Program-made: the position numbers and the translations under genes
NCBI RefSeq assembly: GCF_017114865.1
Contig: NZ_JADEYH010000017.1
Location: forward strand, 62,001 to 126,000
Length of the DNA: 64,000 nt
Reading direction: 5' to 3'
From: Streptomyces verrucosisporus
Lineage (GTDB): Bacteria > Actinomycetota > Actinomycetes > Streptomycetales > Streptomycetaceae
Shown here: positions 55,031 to 63,421 of the stretch, piece by piece
How the letters are laid out: each line of letters begins with the position of its first letter
How positions within the stretch are numbered: position 1 is the stretch's first letter
Notes under the pieces: model-generated
Told to the model about the DNA's origin: nothing
Databases searched by the model: none
Seen by the model: only the letters and a program-made list of their open reading frames with translations

Positions 55031-55209
55031 CGTCCTTCGGTGTTCTCGGACTCCCCCGGAGACTTCCGGGGGTTCCGAGGTGCTCGGGGCGCCCGCGCGG
55101 TGGTGCGGCCGGGCCGCGCACGCCGCCGACGGGCGCCCGGCCCCAGCCTATGCGAGCGGGCCGGGTGCCCGCGTGCGGCGTGCGGCGTGCGGCGTCCGTG
55201 GGTACCGGC

Positions 55210-55689
55210 CTACTCGCCGTGGGCGAACAGCTTGAGCACGGGGACGCCGACCTTGTGGCGGGCCCGGGAGGCCCAGTCCCGGTGGAAGAACTCCTCCACC
55301 AGGTGCGGCGCGGTCAGCACGATCACCTCGTCGGCGCCGGTCTCCTCCACCACCGAGGTGAGCACGTCCAGGGGGTGGTCCTGGACGATCTGGCCGACGG
55401 TCTCCGCCCCCGCCGCGCGCAGCGCGCCCAGCGAGTGCTCCAGCGCCCGCTCGGCCGGGGAGACCGGGCTGCCGGCCGCCTCCTCCTCGTCCTGCCCGGT
55501 GGCCTCGCGGACGGCGTCGTCCAGCTCGCCCAGCGCCACGTCGTCCAGGGCGCGCAGCAGTCGGTCCTGGTCGCCGCGCGGTTGCATGAGCACGACGAAC
55601 GAGACGGGCTCGTCGCCGTGGAGTGTGGTGACGAGCTCGACGTCGGTGGGCACCAGCGGCTTCTCGATCATCAGTACGGATGTGAACAC
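55210..55689 (-). CDS. conserved actinobacterial protein (often labelled indole-3-glycerol phosphate synthase without basis)
   Basis: A 159-residue soluble protein. It opens with a strand-rich segment (VELVTTLHGDEPVSFVVLMQ), has an acidic middle, then ADEVIVLTAPHLVEEFFHRDW and the C-terminal ASRARHKVGVPVLKLF. The alpha/beta layout is reminiscent of a universal-stress-like fold. It lacks any TIM barrel, so the name indole-3-glycerol phosphate synthase that I recall for homologs is unfounded. GTG 55689 has GGAGGAAGGG about eight bases upstream; ATG 55671 is the alternative. No adjacent partner. Confidence 0.8.
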   Translation of the reverse strand: MFTSVLMIEKPLVPTDVELVTTLHGDEPVSFVVLMQPRGDQDRLLRALDDVALGELDDAVREATGQDEEEAAGSPVSPAERALEHSLGALRAAGAETVGQIVQDHPLDVLTSVVEETGADEVIVLTAPHLVEEFFHRDWASRARHKVGVPVLKLFAHGE

Positions 55690-55829
55690 GGCAGGTGCCC
55701 TTCCTCCCGACGGGTCGGTGACCCGTACGACGACTGTCCCGTCCCACATCGGTGTGGGACTGCACATTTCACTCTGCGTATCTCATTCTGCGCACGTCAC
55801 ACCTTGTTGGCGCCGGCAAACAGATCCGG

Positions 55830-56675
55830 TCATTTCCGGGCCGCCCCCGGGGAGCGGCGGTAGCGGGAGAAGAGGAACCCGTCCTCCTCCAGCAGGGAGG
55901 TCAGCTCGTACTCCGCGGGGGTCTCGAAGCCGGGGCCGTCCAGGATCCGCGCGGCGTCCCCGGCGGTGATCCGGGGGGAGACGGTCAGGCACAGCTCGTC
56001 CAGCACCCCGGCGGCCGCGAAGCGGCCCAGCAGGCGCGGCCCGCCCTCGGTGAGCAGCCGGGTGTGGCCGTGCCCGCCCAGCAGTCCCGGCACCCGCGCC
56101 GGGTCGACCTCCGAGCCCTCGCCCGCGTGCACCACCACCGCGCCCGCCTCGCGCGCCGCCTCCTGGCGGCCGGCCGGGGCGGCGGCGCCGGTGAGGACCA
56201 CGGTGGGCACCGGCGGCTCGGTGAACAGCGGCAGGGAGAAGTCCAGGTCCAGGCTCGCGCTGACGACCGCGATGGCGGGCGCCGGCCCCTGCCCGGCCGC
56301 CTCGCGCCGGGCGGCGAACGCCTCGCGGCGGCGGGCCGGACGGTACCCCTCCCGGCGTACCGTCTCGGCGCCGACGACCACGGCGTCCGCCAGGGCGCGC
56401 AGCACCCCGAAGATCCGCATGTCGGCGTCCGAGGACAGCGGCTGGGAGCGCCCGCCGTGGTGGGCGGCGCCGTCGAGGGAGGCGACCATGTTGCCGCGCA
56501 GCCAGGGCCGCGCGGCCCGTCCGGTCTCCCCGGCCCCCTCCGCCGCCGTGGCGGGGTAGGCGTACGCGTCTGCGATCTCATCGAGCGTCCAGGGCCGGTC
56601 GGCGGACGGCGGCTCCTGAGGTCCGGGGAGCGTGGGTGCCGTGGGGTACTCGAAAGGAGGGAACAGACGTCGCAT
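55830..56675 (-). CDS. pyrimidine reductase-like protein (RibD C-terminal domain)
   Basis: A 281-residue, dihydrofolate-reductase-like fold protein. It has the RibD_C features PWLRGNMVASLDGAAHHGGRS (opening strand and NMVASLDGA), FGVLRALADAVVVGAETVRREGY, and LLTEGGPRLLGRFAAAGVLDELCLTVSP (TEGGP is the NADPH-site hallmark). Such proteins reduce pyrimidine or related rings; the riboflavin step is one option but the rib operon is not here. ATG 56675 is clear. It is divergent from zapE with 66 bp between them. Confidence 0.88.
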   Translation of the reverse strand: MRRLFPPFEYPTAPTLPGPQEPPSADRPWTLDEIADAYAYPATAAEGAGETGRAARPWLRGNMVASLDGAAHHGGRSQPLSSDADMRIFGVLRALADAVVVGAETVRREGYRPARRREAFAARREAAGQGPAPAIAVVSASLDLDFSLPLFTEPPVPTVVLTGAAAPAGRQEAAREAGAVVVHAGEGSEVDPARVPGLLGGHGHTRLLTEGGPRLLGRFAAAGVLDELCLTVSPRITAGDAARILDGPGFETPAEYELTSLLEEDGFLFSRYRRSPGAARK

Positions 56676-56741
56676 ACGGCGCAGTGTGGCACGTGCCACC
56701 GGCGTGTTCCCCGCCCCGCCACGCCACGTACAGTGATAAGG

Positions 56742-57878
56742 GTGTCGTCCTCCCCCGCCCACAAGCCCGCCCCGAGCGCCGGACCGGAGCGTCCGGCGGC
56801 CGACGGGGCCGTCCCGCTGTCCCTGTGCGACCGCGAGCCGCACGTCCCCGCCGACCGCCTGGTCGCGGAGATGGTGCCGCCGCCGCGCTTCGGCTCGGTG
56901 CGCTTCGACAACTACATCCCCGACCCCTCCCGGCCCAGCCAGGCCGAGGCGGTGAAGGTGCTGGGCGAGTTCGCGGGCGGGCTCGGCGGGGACCGGGCGG
57001 ACGGCGAGGGCGGCGGCATCCGCCGCTGGTTCCGCCGTGGTGGGCGGCGGACGGCGCCCGCCGGGCCGCGCGGGGTGTACCTCGACGGCGGCTACGGCGT
57101 CGGCAAGACCCATCTGCTGGCCTCCCTGTGGCACGCCACCGAGGCCCCGTCCGAGCGCAAGGCGTTCGGCACGTTCGTGGAGCTGACCAACCTGGTGGGC
57201 GCGCTCGGCTTCCAGCAGACGGTGGCCACGCTCGGCGGGCACCGGCTGCTGTGCATCGACGAGTTCGAGCTGGACGACCCGGGCGACACCGTGCTGGTCT
57301 CCACCCTGCTGGGCCGCCTGGTCGAGGAGGGTGTGGCGCTGGCGGCCACCTCCAACACCCTGCCCGGCAAGCTGGGCGAGGGCCGGTTCGCCGCCGCCGA
57401 CTTCCTGCGGGAGATCCAGGGCCTGTCGGCGCACTTCCGCACGCTGCGCATCGACGGCGAGGACTACCGCCACCGCGGTCTGCCCGAGGCCCCGGCGCCG
57501 GCCGGCGACGCCGAGGTGAGCGCCGCGGCGCACCGCACCCCCGGCGCGTCCCTGGACCACTTCCCCTCCCTTCTCGACCACCTCTCCCGGGTGCACCCCA
57601 GCCGCTACGGCGCGCTGTGCGACGGCGTGGAGGCGGTCTGTCTCACTGATGTCCAGCCGGTGCCGGACCAGTCCACCGCGCTGCGCCTGGTGGTCCTGGC
57701 CGACCGGCTCTACGACCGCGAGGTGCCGGTGCTCGCCTCCGGGGTGCCCTTCGACCGGCTCTTCGGCGAGGAGATGCTCAGGGGCGGCTACCGCAAGAAG
57801 TACTTCCGGGCGATATCCCGGCTGACCGCGCTCGCCCGCGACGCGCGGCGTCTGACCGGGGAGGGCGGCGGGGCCTGA
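56742..57878 (+). CDS. zapE: cell-division protein ZapE / AFG1-like ATPase
   Basis: A 378-residue P-loop ATPase of the AFG1 family. The Walker A is GGYGVGKTHLLASLWHA (near residue 118), Walker B LLCIDEFELDDPGD, then LAATSNTLPGKLGEGRF and GEEMLRGGYRKKYFRAISRL. In E. coli ZapE binds the Z ring during constriction; the mitochondrial relative handles protein quality. GTG 56742 has no ribosome-binding site, but TACAGT (56729-56734) stands seven bases before it, so the message may be leaderless. Confidence 0.88.
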   Translation: MSSSPAHKPAPSAGPERPAADGAVPLSLCDREPHVPADRLVAEMVPPPRFGSVRFDNYIPDPSRPSQAEAVKVLGEFAGGLGGDRADGEGGGIRRWFRRGGRRTAPAGPRGVYLDGGYGVGKTHLLASLWHATEAPSERKAFGTFVELTNLVGALGFQQTVATLGGHRLLCIDEFELDDPGDTVLVSTLLGRLVEEGVALAATSNTLPGKLGEGRFAAADFLREIQGLSAHFRTLRIDGEDYRHRGLPEAPAPAGDAEVSAAAHRTPGASLDHFPSLLDHLSRVHPSRYGALCDGVEAVCLTDVQPVPDQSTALRLVVLADRLYDREVPVLASGVPFDRLFGEEMLRGGYRKKYFRAISRLTALARDARRLTGEGGGA

Positions 57879-58082
57879 CCGGGGCGGTGCCCGGCGGCAG
57901 CGGAGGCCCGGCGGCGCAGCCGGCCGCGCGGAAAGCCGCTCGGGAAACGGCCGGATCCGTACGCCGGGAGGGTCGCGGCGCGCGCGGGCGGGTTCCGGCC
58001 GGGCCGTGCCTGGTTCCCGCCGAGCGGACGGCGTGGTACACACGAGCGGGTCATCAACCTGTCCGCCAGCAGGGAGTTGCCC

Positions 58083-59468
58083 ATGTCAGCAACGCGACGC
58101 CGGATCCTGGGAAGCGCCGCCGTCGGGGCGGGGATCGCCTTCACCGGATCGCTCTCCGAACTGTTCACCGGTACGGACGCCGCCCACGCCGCGGTCGGCG
58201 GCCGGGACGGGTACGGCCCCCTCGTGTCCGATCCCGACGGCCTGCTCGACCTGCCGAAAGGTTTCCGCTACCGGGTGCTGTCGCGCGAGGGCGAGCCCAT
58301 GCTCTCGGGCCAGGGGCCGGTCCCCGGCAACCACGACGGCATGACCGCCCTGCCCGGCACCCGCCCCGGGCGCGTACAGCTGGTGCGCAACCACGAGAAC
58401 CGCCACAACGCCCCCCGCCGCGTCCCCGCCGTGCGCGGGCTGACGTACGACCCGCAGGGTATGGGCGGCTGCACCGTGCTGGAGCTCTCCGGCAGCGACC
58501 GCGTGCTGGACGAGCGGGTGGGCATCGCGGGCACCGCGGTCAACTGCGCGGGCGGCCCGACCCCCTGGGGCACCTGGCTGACCTGCGAGGAGACCGAGGA
58601 CAGGGCCGGCACCAACGGCTACACCAGGGACCACGGCTTCATCTTCGAGGTCGGCCTGCGGCCCGGTCACCGCACCATCCCCGAGCCGCTCACCGCGATG
58701 GGCCGCTTCCAGCACGAGGCCATCGCCGTCGACCCGCGCGAGGGCGTGGTCTACGAGACCGAGGACGCCTTCGACCACCCCTTCGGCCTGTTCTACCGCT
58801 TCCTGCCGCACCGGCCCCGCGGCGGCTTCGACTCGCTGCGGGCGGGCGGGAGGCTGGAGGCCATGCGCGTGCCCGGCGTCCCCGACCTGTCGGCCGTCAC
58901 CGAGCCGGGCACGCACTTCGACGGCGTCGAGTGGCTGCCGGTGCCCGATCCGCTGGCGAAGCGGACGCCCGTCCGCCTCCAGGACTTCGGCCGCGGCGGC
59001 GTCACCCACGCGCAGAAGCTGGAGGGCTGCTACTGGGGCAGCCACCGGGGCGAGGGCGCGGTGTACTTCGTCTCCAGCTACGCGCGCAGCTCCGAGGGCT
59101 CGGCGGCCGACCACTTCGGCCAGGTGTGGCGCTACGAGCCGGGCCGCCGCCGGCTGACGCTGGCGGTGGTCTTCGGGCCGGACACCGGCGTGGACACCCC
59201 CGGCGAGTCCCCGGACAACATCTGCCTCGCCCCGGGCGGCGGTCTGATGGTCTGCGAGGACGGCGGCGGCGAGCAGCACGTCTACGGCCTCACCCGCCGC
59301 GGCGAGGTCTACGCCCTGGCGCGCAACGCCCAGAACACCGGCACCGCGCGGGAGCCGGCGTACGGCGAGTTCGCGGGCGTCACCTTCTCGCCCGACCGCC
59401 GCACCATGTACGTCAACTGCTACGACCCGGGGACCACGTTCGCCGTCACCGGGCCGTGGCGCCACTGA
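58083..59468 (+). CDS. Tat-exported DUF839/PhoX-like protein
   Basis: A 461-residue secreted beta-propeller protein. The N-terminus TRRRILGSAAVGAGIAF is a twin-arginine signal (RR-x-x-LG pattern) ending AHAAVG near residue 37. The mature part has DUF839 features LPKGFRYRVLSREGEPM, LVRNHENRHN, GGPTPWGTWLTCEET and EDAFDHPFGLFYRFLP. PhoX is a calcium/iron alkaline phosphatase of this fold; whether this copy is a phosphatase cannot be said. ATG 58083 has AGGGAG about ten bases upstream. No phosphate-regulon partner adjoins. Confidence 0.9.
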   Translation: MSATRRRILGSAAVGAGIAFTGSLSELFTGTDAAHAAVGGRDGYGPLVSDPDGLLDLPKGFRYRVLSREGEPMLSGQGPVPGNHDGMTALPGTRPGRVQLVRNHENRHNAPRRVPAVRGLTYDPQGMGGCTVLELSGSDRVLDERVGIAGTAVNCAGGPTPWGTWLTCEETEDRAGTNGYTRDHGFIFEVGLRPGHRTIPEPLTAMGRFQHEAIAVDPREGVVYETEDAFDHPFGLFYRFLPHRPRGGFDSLRAGGRLEAMRVPGVPDLSAVTEPGTHFDGVEWLPVPDPLAKRTPVRLQDFGRGGVTHAQKLEGCYWGSHRGEGAVYFVSSYARSSEGSAADHFGQVWRYEPGRRRLTLAVVFGPDTGVDTPGESPDNICLAPGGGLMVCEDGGGEQHVYGLTRRGEVYALARNAQNTGTAREPAYGEFAGVTFSPDRRTMYVNCYDPGTTFAVTGPWRH

Positions 59469-59507
59469 GACCGGCGGGACCGCGGCGGACGGGGGCGGCC
59501 CGGGGAG

Positions 59508-60158
59508 TCAGCCGGCGACCGCCTCCCGCCGCAGGAAGGCCAGGCGGGCGCGCTTCTCGGGGAGGCTGACCTCCGGCAGCCCGACCGCGGGGAGCAGGAT
59601 CTCGGGTCCCTGCTCGAACCCGGTGCGCAGCATGCGCGCGATCGCCTTCTCGTTGCGGACGTCCGGCTCGACGACGATCCGGCGGCAGCGCGGGTCGGCC
59701 AGCAGGTACTCCAGCATCGCGGCGGCCAGGCGGCCGGTGAACCCCGGCTCGCCTGCGCCCGCGGCGGGGGCGAGCAGCAGATGCGCCCCGACGTCGCCGG
59801 GCCGGACCTCGTAGCACAGCCCCACCCGGTCCTCGGCGGGGTCGTACGTCTGGAGGAGCGCGACGGGCTCCCCGTCGCGGTGGACGAGGAAGGCGTGGTG
59901 GGTGGTGAGGGTGTCCATGTGGGCGTAGACCTCGCGGACCTCCCGGACGTCCATCGCGCCCATCCCCCAGAACGCGGCGCGCTCCCCGGTGACCCAGCCG
60001 TGGATCAGGGCGGCGTCGCGCCCGGGGTCCACGGGGGTGATCCGCAGGGTCCCGAAGCCCTGGACGGTCCGCTCGTGGACGGGTTCGCACGGGGTGCCGG
60101 GGGCGTCGGGAGTGCTGGTGGCGGTCGGGACGGCGGTGGCGCCGGTGGGTCTGGACAC
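59508..60158 (-). CDS. siderophore-type N-acyltransferase (IucB/RhbD-like GNAT)
   Basis: A 216-residue acyltransferase of the siderophore biosynthesis GNAT group (Acetyltransf_8). It has the signatures HGWVTGERAAFWGM, FLVHRDGEPVALLQTYDP, GVGAHLLLAP-like GDVGAHLLLAPAAG and VEPDVRNEKAIARMLRTGFEQ. Members acylate N-hydroxylysine or hydroxycadaverine during hydroxamate siderophore assembly. GTG 60158 has GGAGAG upstream. It is divergent from a siderophore-interacting protein gene and shares an iron box with it. No synthetase (IucA-like) gene is near, so it may work with a cluster elsewhere. Confidence 0.88.
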   Translation of the reverse strand: MSRPTGATAVPTATSTPDAPGTPCEPVHERTVQGFGTLRITPVDPGRDAALIHGWVTGERAAFWGMGAMDVREVREVYAHMDTLTTHHAFLVHRDGEPVALLQTYDPAEDRVGLCYEVRPGDVGAHLLLAPAAGAGEPGFTGRLAAAMLEYLLADPRCRRIVVEPDVRNEKAIARMLRTGFEQGPEILLPAVGLPEVSLPEKRARLAFLRREAVAG

Positions 60159-60228
60159 GTGCTCTCCGAGGGGAAGGACGGGGGTCGGGCAGGCCGGACC
60201 GGGGGGCGCCGCGAGCGCCCCCCAACCT

Positions 60229-60247
60229 TTAGGCTAGGCTAACCTAA
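60229..60247. promoter_or_regulatory. iron box shared by divergent siderophore genes
   Basis: TTAGGCTAGGCTAACCTAA is one base from the classic 19-bp iron box TTAGGTTAGGCTAACCTAA. It lies about 70 bp before the acyltransferase gene and 50 bp before the siderophore-interacting protein gene, so DmdR would silence both in iron-replete cells. Confidence 0.93.
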
Positions 60248-60296
60248 CCAAAGCGGCGGCTGTCCGGGGGCACCCCGGGACCGGGGAGGAGAGACC

Positions 60297-61022
60297 GTGG
60301 GGCATGGCTGGGAGGGCGTGGTCCTCAGACTGATGCGGGGCAGGGACTTCGAGTTCACCGTGACCGGGACCGAGCGGGTCACCGAGCACTATCTGAGGAT
60401 CCGGATGACGGACGGCGGGATGCTCGCCTCGACCGGCGTCCACCCGACGATGTGGGTCCGCCTCTGGTTCGAGAGCGGGGGCAAGCCGCACCAGCGCGCC
60501 TACACCCTGGTCGATCCCGACCCCGCGGCCGGGACGTTCGCCCTGGAGTTCGCGCTCCACGAGGGCATCGCCTGCGACTGGGCGCGCGGCGCGCGGCCGG
60601 GCGACACGATCGAGGCCACCGTCCAGGGCACGGGGTTCACCGCACCGTCGCCCGGACCCTCCCGGCTCCTGGCCGTCGGCGACCCGGCGTCCCTGCCGGC
60701 CGTCAACTCGCTGCTGGACGCCTTCCCCGCCACACCCGCGACCGTCTGGCTGGAGACCGCGCACCCGCAGGACGCCGAACTGCCGCTGCGGGCCGGGCCC
60801 GGCCCGCACGAGGTGCGGTGGGTCCCCCGCCGGGACGCCGGCGCCCATCTGGTGGCCGAGGTGACCGCGGCCCTGCCGAAGCTGCTGGAGGACGAGCCGG
60901 CCCCTTACGTCTGGATCGCCTGCGACACCGCCACCACCCGCGCCCTCGCCTCGTACACGCGCAAGGAGCTCGGCGTGCCGAAGGACAGGGTGCACGCCCT
61001 GGGCTACTGGCGCGCGACCTGA
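60297..61022 (+). CDS. siderophore-interacting protein (ViuB/YqjH-like flavin reductase)
   Basis: A 241-residue, ferredoxin-reductase-like protein of the SIP family. The N-terminal FAD domain shows HYLRIRMTDGGML and HQRAYTLVDPDPAAGTFALEF (the RxYT flavin motif); the C-terminal domain has LLAVGDPASLPAVNSLLDA and YVWIACDTATTRALASY. It reduces ferric siderophores to release iron in the cytoplasm. GTG 60297 has GGGGAGGAGAG upstream. Shares the iron box with the divergent acyltransferase; the FhuF-like protein at 18.4 kb would serve a similar need. Confidence 0.93.
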   Translation: MGHGWEGVVLRLMRGRDFEFTVTGTERVTEHYLRIRMTDGGMLASTGVHPTMWVRLWFESGGKPHQRAYTLVDPDPAAGTFALEFALHEGIACDWARGARPGDTIEATVQGTGFTAPSPGPSRLLAVGDPASLPAVNSLLDAFPATPATVWLETAHPQDAELPLRAGPGPHEVRWVPRRDAGAHLVAEVTAALPKLLEDEPAPYVWIACDTATTRALASYTRKELGVPKDRVHALGYWRAT

Positions 61023-61172
61023 CCCACGGTCCGGCGTACGGGCAGGTGCGCGGGCCGGGGACGGAGCCGGCGCACCGCCGCCCGGCCGGGCGTCACCCGG
61101 GCCGGGGGTGGCGGTAGTCCGACAAGAGCAGCATCCCGCGCGACCGTCACGGATCGTCGTTACGTTCCGATC

Positions 61173-62279
61173 ATGACCGTCTCCGTACGCCGCACCGCCC
61201 GTCCCCTGACCGCTCTCGCCCTGGTCGCCGCCGCGGCGGCGGGCTGCGCGGGCCCGGGTGGCGACACCCCCCGGGCCGATGCCTCACCGACCGCGCCGTC
61301 CTCGGCTGCGGCCTCGCGGGAGGGCTCCGGGAAGGGCGACTTCTCCGCCTCCCCGCGCTCCTCCGTCTCCCGCCCGGACGGCGACGGCCGGGACGCGTCG
61401 TCCTCCGACCGGTACGCCACCCTGCCCGCCTCCATCAGCGGCCGGGTGCCCGTCTTCCGGCACGGCCCGCGCGCCGAGGCCCCGCGGGCCGCCGGCGACG
61501 AGGGCGGGAAGCCGGAGGAGGAGAAGGGGGAGAAGGAGAACGAGAAGCCCGAGGAGGACGGCGAGAACCGGGAGAAGCGGGAGAAGGCCGAGAAGGACGA
61601 GAGGGCCGGGAAGAGCGGCGACAAGGAGGACAAGGTCGTGGCGCTGACCTTCGACGCCGCCCTGTCCGCCGAGGACCGCGAGCGGGCCGGGGAGGACGGC
61701 GAGCGCCACGACAACCCCGGGCTCGTCTCCGCCCTGCGCCGCGAGAAGGTCCCCGCGACCGTCTTCATGTCGGGGCTGTGGGCGCAGACCTACAGGCACC
61801 AGGCGCGCTCCATCGGCCGCGACGACCTGTTCGAGGTCGGCAACCTCTCCCACTCCCACCGCGCCTTCACCGAGGACTGCCGCGACCTCCCCGCGCTCGC
61901 GCCCGACAAGCAGCTCGCGGACGTGCGCAAGGGGCGCAGGGCGATCCGCGCGGCGGGGGTGAAGAACCTGACGCCCTACTTCCGCTTCCCCGGCGGCTGC
62001 TTCGACGACCGCTCCCGGAGGGCGATCGCCCCGGCGAAGGTGACGGCGGTGGCCGGCGACGTGGTGGCGCCGGACGCCGCGGAGAAGGACCCGGAGAAAG
62101 TGGCCGAGCGGGTGCTGAAGGACATCAGGCCGGGCTCGGTGGTCGTACTGAACTGCGACCGGGAGAAGGCGCCCGCCACCGAGAAGGCCGTACGCCGGAT
62201 CGTCCCGGAGCTGAGGGAGCGCGGATACCGCATCGTGCCCGTCTCGGAGATGATCGCCTCGGCCATGGGCCGGGACTGA
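61173..62279 (+). CDS. lipoprotein with degenerate polysaccharide-deacetylase (NodB) domain
   Basis: A 368-residue protein. The lipobox AAAGC puts the lipid Cys near residue 25. A long disordered region follows, including a Glu/Lys/Asp-rich stretch (about residues 110-152). The NodB domain (about 153-362) keeps the fold motifs (KVVALTFDA, PATVFMSGLWA, YFRFPGGCFD, DIRPGSVVVLNC). However, the metal site is altered: the first motif reads TFDAAL instead of TFDD or TFDAD, and the His motif reads GNLSHSH where GNHSxSH is usual. Deacetylase activity is therefore uncertain. ATG 61173 has no strong ribosome-binding site. Confidence 0.85.
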   Translation: MTVSVRRTARPLTALALVAAAAAGCAGPGGDTPRADASPTAPSSAAASREGSGKGDFSASPRSSVSRPDGDGRDASSSDRYATLPASISGRVPVFRHGPRAEAPRAAGDEGGKPEEEKGEKENEKPEEDGENREKREKAEKDERAGKSGDKEDKVVALTFDAALSAEDRERAGEDGERHDNPGLVSALRREKVPATVFMSGLWAQTYRHQARSIGRDDLFEVGNLSHSHRAFTEDCRDLPALAPDKQLADVRKGRRAIRAAGVKNLTPYFRFPGGCFDDRSRRAIAPAKVTAVAGDVVAPDAAEKDPEKVAERVLKDIRPGSVVVLNCDREKAPATEKAVRRIVPELRERGYRIVPVSEMIASAMGRD

Positions 62280-62331
62280 GCCCCGGTTCCGGCGGTTCCG
62301 TCCTGCTCCCCGCGGCTCCGCCCGGGTGCGT

Positions 62332-62532
62332 TCAGCAGGAGCAGGCGACGCGTTCGGCCTCGTGCCACTCGCACACCGGGCACAGCGTCGCACCGCGCGT
62401 GCTCGCCGGGTAATCGGTCGGCTCGCCGCACTGCACGCACATGGCCCGCTCCTCGCGCCCGGCGCCCTCGGGGGCGGCGGCGTCCCGGACGGCCGTCGTC
62501 TCGGGTGCGGTCCAGCCGGATACGAACTCCAT
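62332..62532 (-). CDS. small zinc-ribbon hypothetical protein
   Basis: A 66-residue protein with two CxxC pairs (MCVQCGEPTDYP and LCPVCEWHEAE, residues about 31-55) spaced like a zinc ribbon, and a C-terminal ACSC. The first 28 residues are Ala/Glu-rich. ATG 62532 starts 90 bp from the divergent hydrolase gene. No family recognised; small stand-alone ribbons of this kind are common in Streptomyces and may bind nucleic acid or protein. Confidence 0.65.
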   Translation of the reverse strand: MEFVSGWTAPETTAVRDAAAPEGAGREERAMCVQCGEPTDYPASTRGATLCPVCEWHEAERVACSC

Positions 62533-62621
62533 GGGGCCGAGGGTACTCCCGGCCCCGCCCGCCCGGGACCTCGCACGTAAACGGGTGCGAACGCCCCGGC
62601 GGCGGCTGGCACACTGGCCCC

Positions 62622-63398
62622 GTGAGCACCTCCGACGCCCCCTCCACCGACCCCTTCACCGCCCCCGCCGCCCATGAGGCCGCCGGCCGGGACGCGGCCC
62701 CGCAGTACGTACTGCCGCTCGTCGTCCGGATCGAGCGGTCCGCTCCCCCCGGCCCGCCCGCGCGCAGCGACGCGCTCGGAACGGCGGCGCGCGCGGTGCT
62801 GGTGATGCTGTCGGACGAGCGCACGACGGACCCCGGCGGCGACTGGCACCAGGCGGTGCGCGACTGGCAGGACGGGCGCATCCGCAAGGTGGTGCGCCGG
62901 GCGCGCGGCGCGGAGTGGCGGCGGGCCTGCGCCCTGCCGGGCGTCACCGTGACCGGCGGCGGCGAGCACCCGGCCGAGGTGCGGGTCTTCCCGCCCGTAC
63001 CGCTGGACGGCTGGCCCAGGGATCTGGCCCGCCTCCAGGTCTCCGGCACCGACCTGGAGGACCCCGCACCGCCCGCCGCGCCGGAGCCGGGCACGCCCGT
63101 GCTGTGGCTCAACCCGGAACTGGAGATGTCCGCCGGCAAGGCGATGGCCCAGGCCGGGCACGGCGCCCAGCTCGCCTGGCTGGCGCTGGACGGTACGGCG
63201 CGGGCCGCCTGGCGCGCGGCCGGCTTCCCGCTGGCGGTCCGCACCGCCCCGCGCGGTGAGTGGGAGCGGCTGACGGCGTCGGGCCTGCCGGTGGTGCGCG
63301 ACGCGGGCTTCACCGAGATCGCCCCGGGCTCGGCCACGGTCGTGGCCGAGCACCCGGCGCTCCCGGCGCGCCTGGACCGGCCGGCGCGGCGCGGCTGA
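62622..63398 (+). CDS. Pth2-type peptidyl-tRNA hydrolase-like protein
   Basis: A 258-residue protein. The first 20 residues are Ala/Thr/Asp-rich. The family pattern is in the C-terminal half: LWLNPELEMSAGKAMAQAGHGAQLAWLAL carries the conserved K-x-x-A-Q-x-x-H of Pth2 (near residue 175), with LAVRTAPRGEWERL and VVRDAGFTEIAPGSATVVA following. The N-terminal half may be a second, degenerate Pth2 copy (QYVLPLVVRIERS, DWHQAVRDWQDGRIRKVVRRA). It would release peptides from stalled tRNAs or act on D-aminoacyl-tRNA; the true substrate is not certain. GTG 62622 lacks a ribosome-binding site. Confidence 0.8.
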   Translation: MSTSDAPSTDPFTAPAAHEAAGRDAAPQYVLPLVVRIERSAPPGPPARSDALGTAARAVLVMLSDERTTDPGGDWHQAVRDWQDGRIRKVVRRARGAEWRRACALPGVTVTGGGEHPAEVRVFPPVPLDGWPRDLARLQVSGTDLEDPAPPAAPEPGTPVLWLNPELEMSAGKAMAQAGHGAQLAWLALDGTARAAWRAAGFPLAVRTAPRGEWERLTASGLPVVRDAGFTEIAPGSATVVAEHPALPARLDRPARRG

Positions 63399-63421
63399 GG
63401 GGACCGCGGCGGCCGAGGAGG

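Noticed and set aside
54915..55121. N-terminal extension of MurC through the tandem repeat
   Set aside because: The extended frame is a Pro/Arg/Thr-rich translation of the 10-bp repeat. MurC homology begins right after ATG 54914, which has its own ribosome-binding site.
55210..55689. indole-3-glycerol phosphate synthase (TrpC)
   Set aside because: Only 159 residues with no TIM-barrel motifs or trp neighbours; the name is likely an inherited annotation error.
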